From Caryophanales bacterium UBA1424 (GTDB taxonomy: Bacteria; Bacillota_I; Bacilli_A; RFN20; CAG-826), in NCBI GenBank assembly GCA_002329705.1, contig DCUC01000075.1:1498-7415 (forward strand): DNA of 5,918 bases, in the 5' to 3' direction. The position numbers and the translations under genes are program-made. Within the stretch, counting starts at the first letter, position 1; every line of letters starts with the position of its first letter. A model generated the notes under the pieces. That model was not told the origin of the DNA. It did no database searches and worked only from the letters and a program-made list of their open reading frames with translations. Positions 5,073 to 5,918 of this stretch are shown here, one piece after another.

Positions 5073-5918
5073 CTATTTTATTCTCTTGCATTCGAGATAG
5101 TAACGCTTCTCAACGGCATGCCCCATCGAAAAGGTTTTGCGAGGCAGCACATCGCCTTTGGCGATATAATCAAACAAATCGGCTTTAGTAAGGGCCGGCA
5201 TCGCCACCGCGACCGAGGTCGGATGTTTGTCGGCGACTTCATGAGTGTAATCGATATCGTGAATGTAATCGACGGATGAACCGGGATTATTTTTAACATA
5301 GGTATCGATGTAATCTTGAATGAGGCGGTAGGCGAGAGGGGCATTCGCCGGTACCGATAGCGGCGATTGTCCTTTCGGCTTGCAGTAGACATGTGTTTCA
5401 TGAGTGCCATCCACCACTTTTCTAAGGCCGGGAACAAAGTCGGATTTGACTTCAAACACGACGCGGTGAATAGGCTCAAAATCCAAGCCTTCATCATAGA
5501 GGTTAATAGCTTCGACCAAGGCAAAGCGGGCCGGATGTGTCTCTCTTTCCTTGGCGGACAAACCGACTTTTAAGCGGTCCCAATGGGCTTTCGCGGTCGC
5601 TAAAGAGTGATTTCCGTCACCGACGACAAACATCAAATCCTTGCCGTTTTCTTCGGTTAATTTTGTGAAAGCGTCGATGACTTTTTGTGTATCTTTAACT
5701 TGATATCCGCGCAGGTGGCCCCCGTTCTGATTAAGGTCAAAATCGTACAATAACGGCATTTCTGCACGCTTTTCGTAGATTTTTTCAATAATTGACTTCT
5801 TGGGATCATCAAACAAGAAGAGCGTATGAGTGAGTTCGACCGGAGCATTTTCGCGAATCTTCAACCGCGGCGGAATGCGTTCGACAATCGTCGCCTCGGT
5901 CGCCCGAATCAAAGCTTT
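5073..5918 (-). CDS. DUF1015 family protein (COG4198), N-terminus beyond the right edge
   Basis: The frame is open from the right edge to TAG at 5075-5073, giving 281 residues. DUF1015 proteins are usually about 400-430 long, so roughly the first third is missing. A TTG at 5912 could be read as a start, but Lys-Ala codons precede it and ALIRATEATIVERIPPR is an internal family segment, so this is a truncated view and not a true start. Landmarks in visible numbering are: ERIPPRLKIRENAPVEL (about 13-29), the highly conserved VGDGNHSLATAK (99-110), and LPRKTFSMGHAVEKRYYLE (about 258-276) at the C-terminus. No signal peptide or membrane segment is visible in this part. The biochemical function is unknown. 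It is first in an operon with serC and serA. GDGNHS resembles the DGxHR motif of the ParB/sulfiredoxin fold, with Ser replacing the Arg, which suggests nucleotide or phosphate chemistry linked to serine, but that is inference. Confidence 0.9.
   Translation of the reverse strand, partial: KALIRATEATIVERIPPRLKIRENAPVELTHTLFLFDDPKKSIIEKIYEKRAEMPLLYDFDLNQNGGHLRGYQVKDTQKVIDAFTKLTEENGKDLMFVVGDGNHSLATAKAHWDRLKVGLSAKERETHPARFALVEAINLYDEGLDFEPIHRVVFEVKSDFVPGLRKVVDGTHETHVYCKPKGQSPLSVPANAPLAYRLIQDYIDTYVKNNPGSSVDYIHDIDYTHEVADKHPTSVAVAMPALTKADLFDYIAKGDVLPRKTFSMGHAVEKRYYLECKRIK

Noticed and set aside
5078..5524. 148-codon minus-strand ORF inside the DUF1015 gene
   Set aside because: It is an alternate frame of a clearly conserved protein and its translation shows no domain.
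5910..5912. TTG at 5912 as the start of the DUF1015 gene
   Set aside because: The frame stays open to the window edge and the sequence here is an internal conserved segment of the family, so the real start lies outside.

Overview
The window looks like chromosome from an anaerobic member of the Bacillota (Firmicutes) of moderate GC. The evidence is AGGAG-type ribosome binding sites, the standard genetic code (stops TAA and TAG, TGG for Trp), canonical TATAAT -10 boxes, and a serC/serA/DUF1015 operon of the kind I associate with clostridia-like and Bacteroides-like anaerobes. A closer assignment cannot be supported from sequence alone. There are five protein-coding genes plus well-formed regulatory sites. 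I see no tRNA, rRNA, CRISPR array or transposase.

Left part (1-2535): a molybdenum-hydroxylase / purine-catabolism type locus. On the minus strand, a MocA/YgfJ-like molybdenum cofactor cytidylyltransferase (start at 1224) is followed after 16 nt by a YgfM-like FAD-binding subunit of a molybdenum hydroxylase, which runs off the left edge. Divergent from them, on the plus strand, is a complete carbamate kinase (arcC, 1555-2475) with its own terminator. The same gene types sit together in the E. coli yqeA-ygfJ-ygfM-xdhD region, and in anaerobes that ferment purines through a selenium-dependent molybdenum hydroxylase with carbamate kinase as an ATP-yielding step. The catalytic subunit is not in the window, so the purine assignment is inference from context.

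The 330-nt divergent spacer (1225-1554) is the most unusual noncoding part. It holds back-to-back sigma-A-type promoters, a perfect 18-bp palindrome (1453-1470) just upstream of the arcC promoter, a related imperfect site over the predicted arcC transcription start, and a ~98-bp GC-rich element with inverted-repeat ends and an internal hairpin (1351-1448).

Right part (2729-5918): a minus-strand operon, read right to left: a DUF1015 protein (N-terminus beyond the right edge), serC (phosphoserine aminotransferase), then serA (ACT-domain phosphoglycerate dehydrogenase), ending at a strong hairpin terminator. SerA and SerC catalyse the first two steps of serine synthesis from 3-phosphoglycerate. 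No phosphoserine phosphatase is visible. The DUF1015 protein has a GDGNHS motif resembling the DGxHR motif of ParB/sulfiredoxin-fold proteins, a fold that includes free-serine kinases, so it is a reasonable candidate for an undescribed role in phosphoserine/serine metabolism. The two halves meet tail to tail, separated by an AT-rich spacer of about 190 bp with a terminator at each end.
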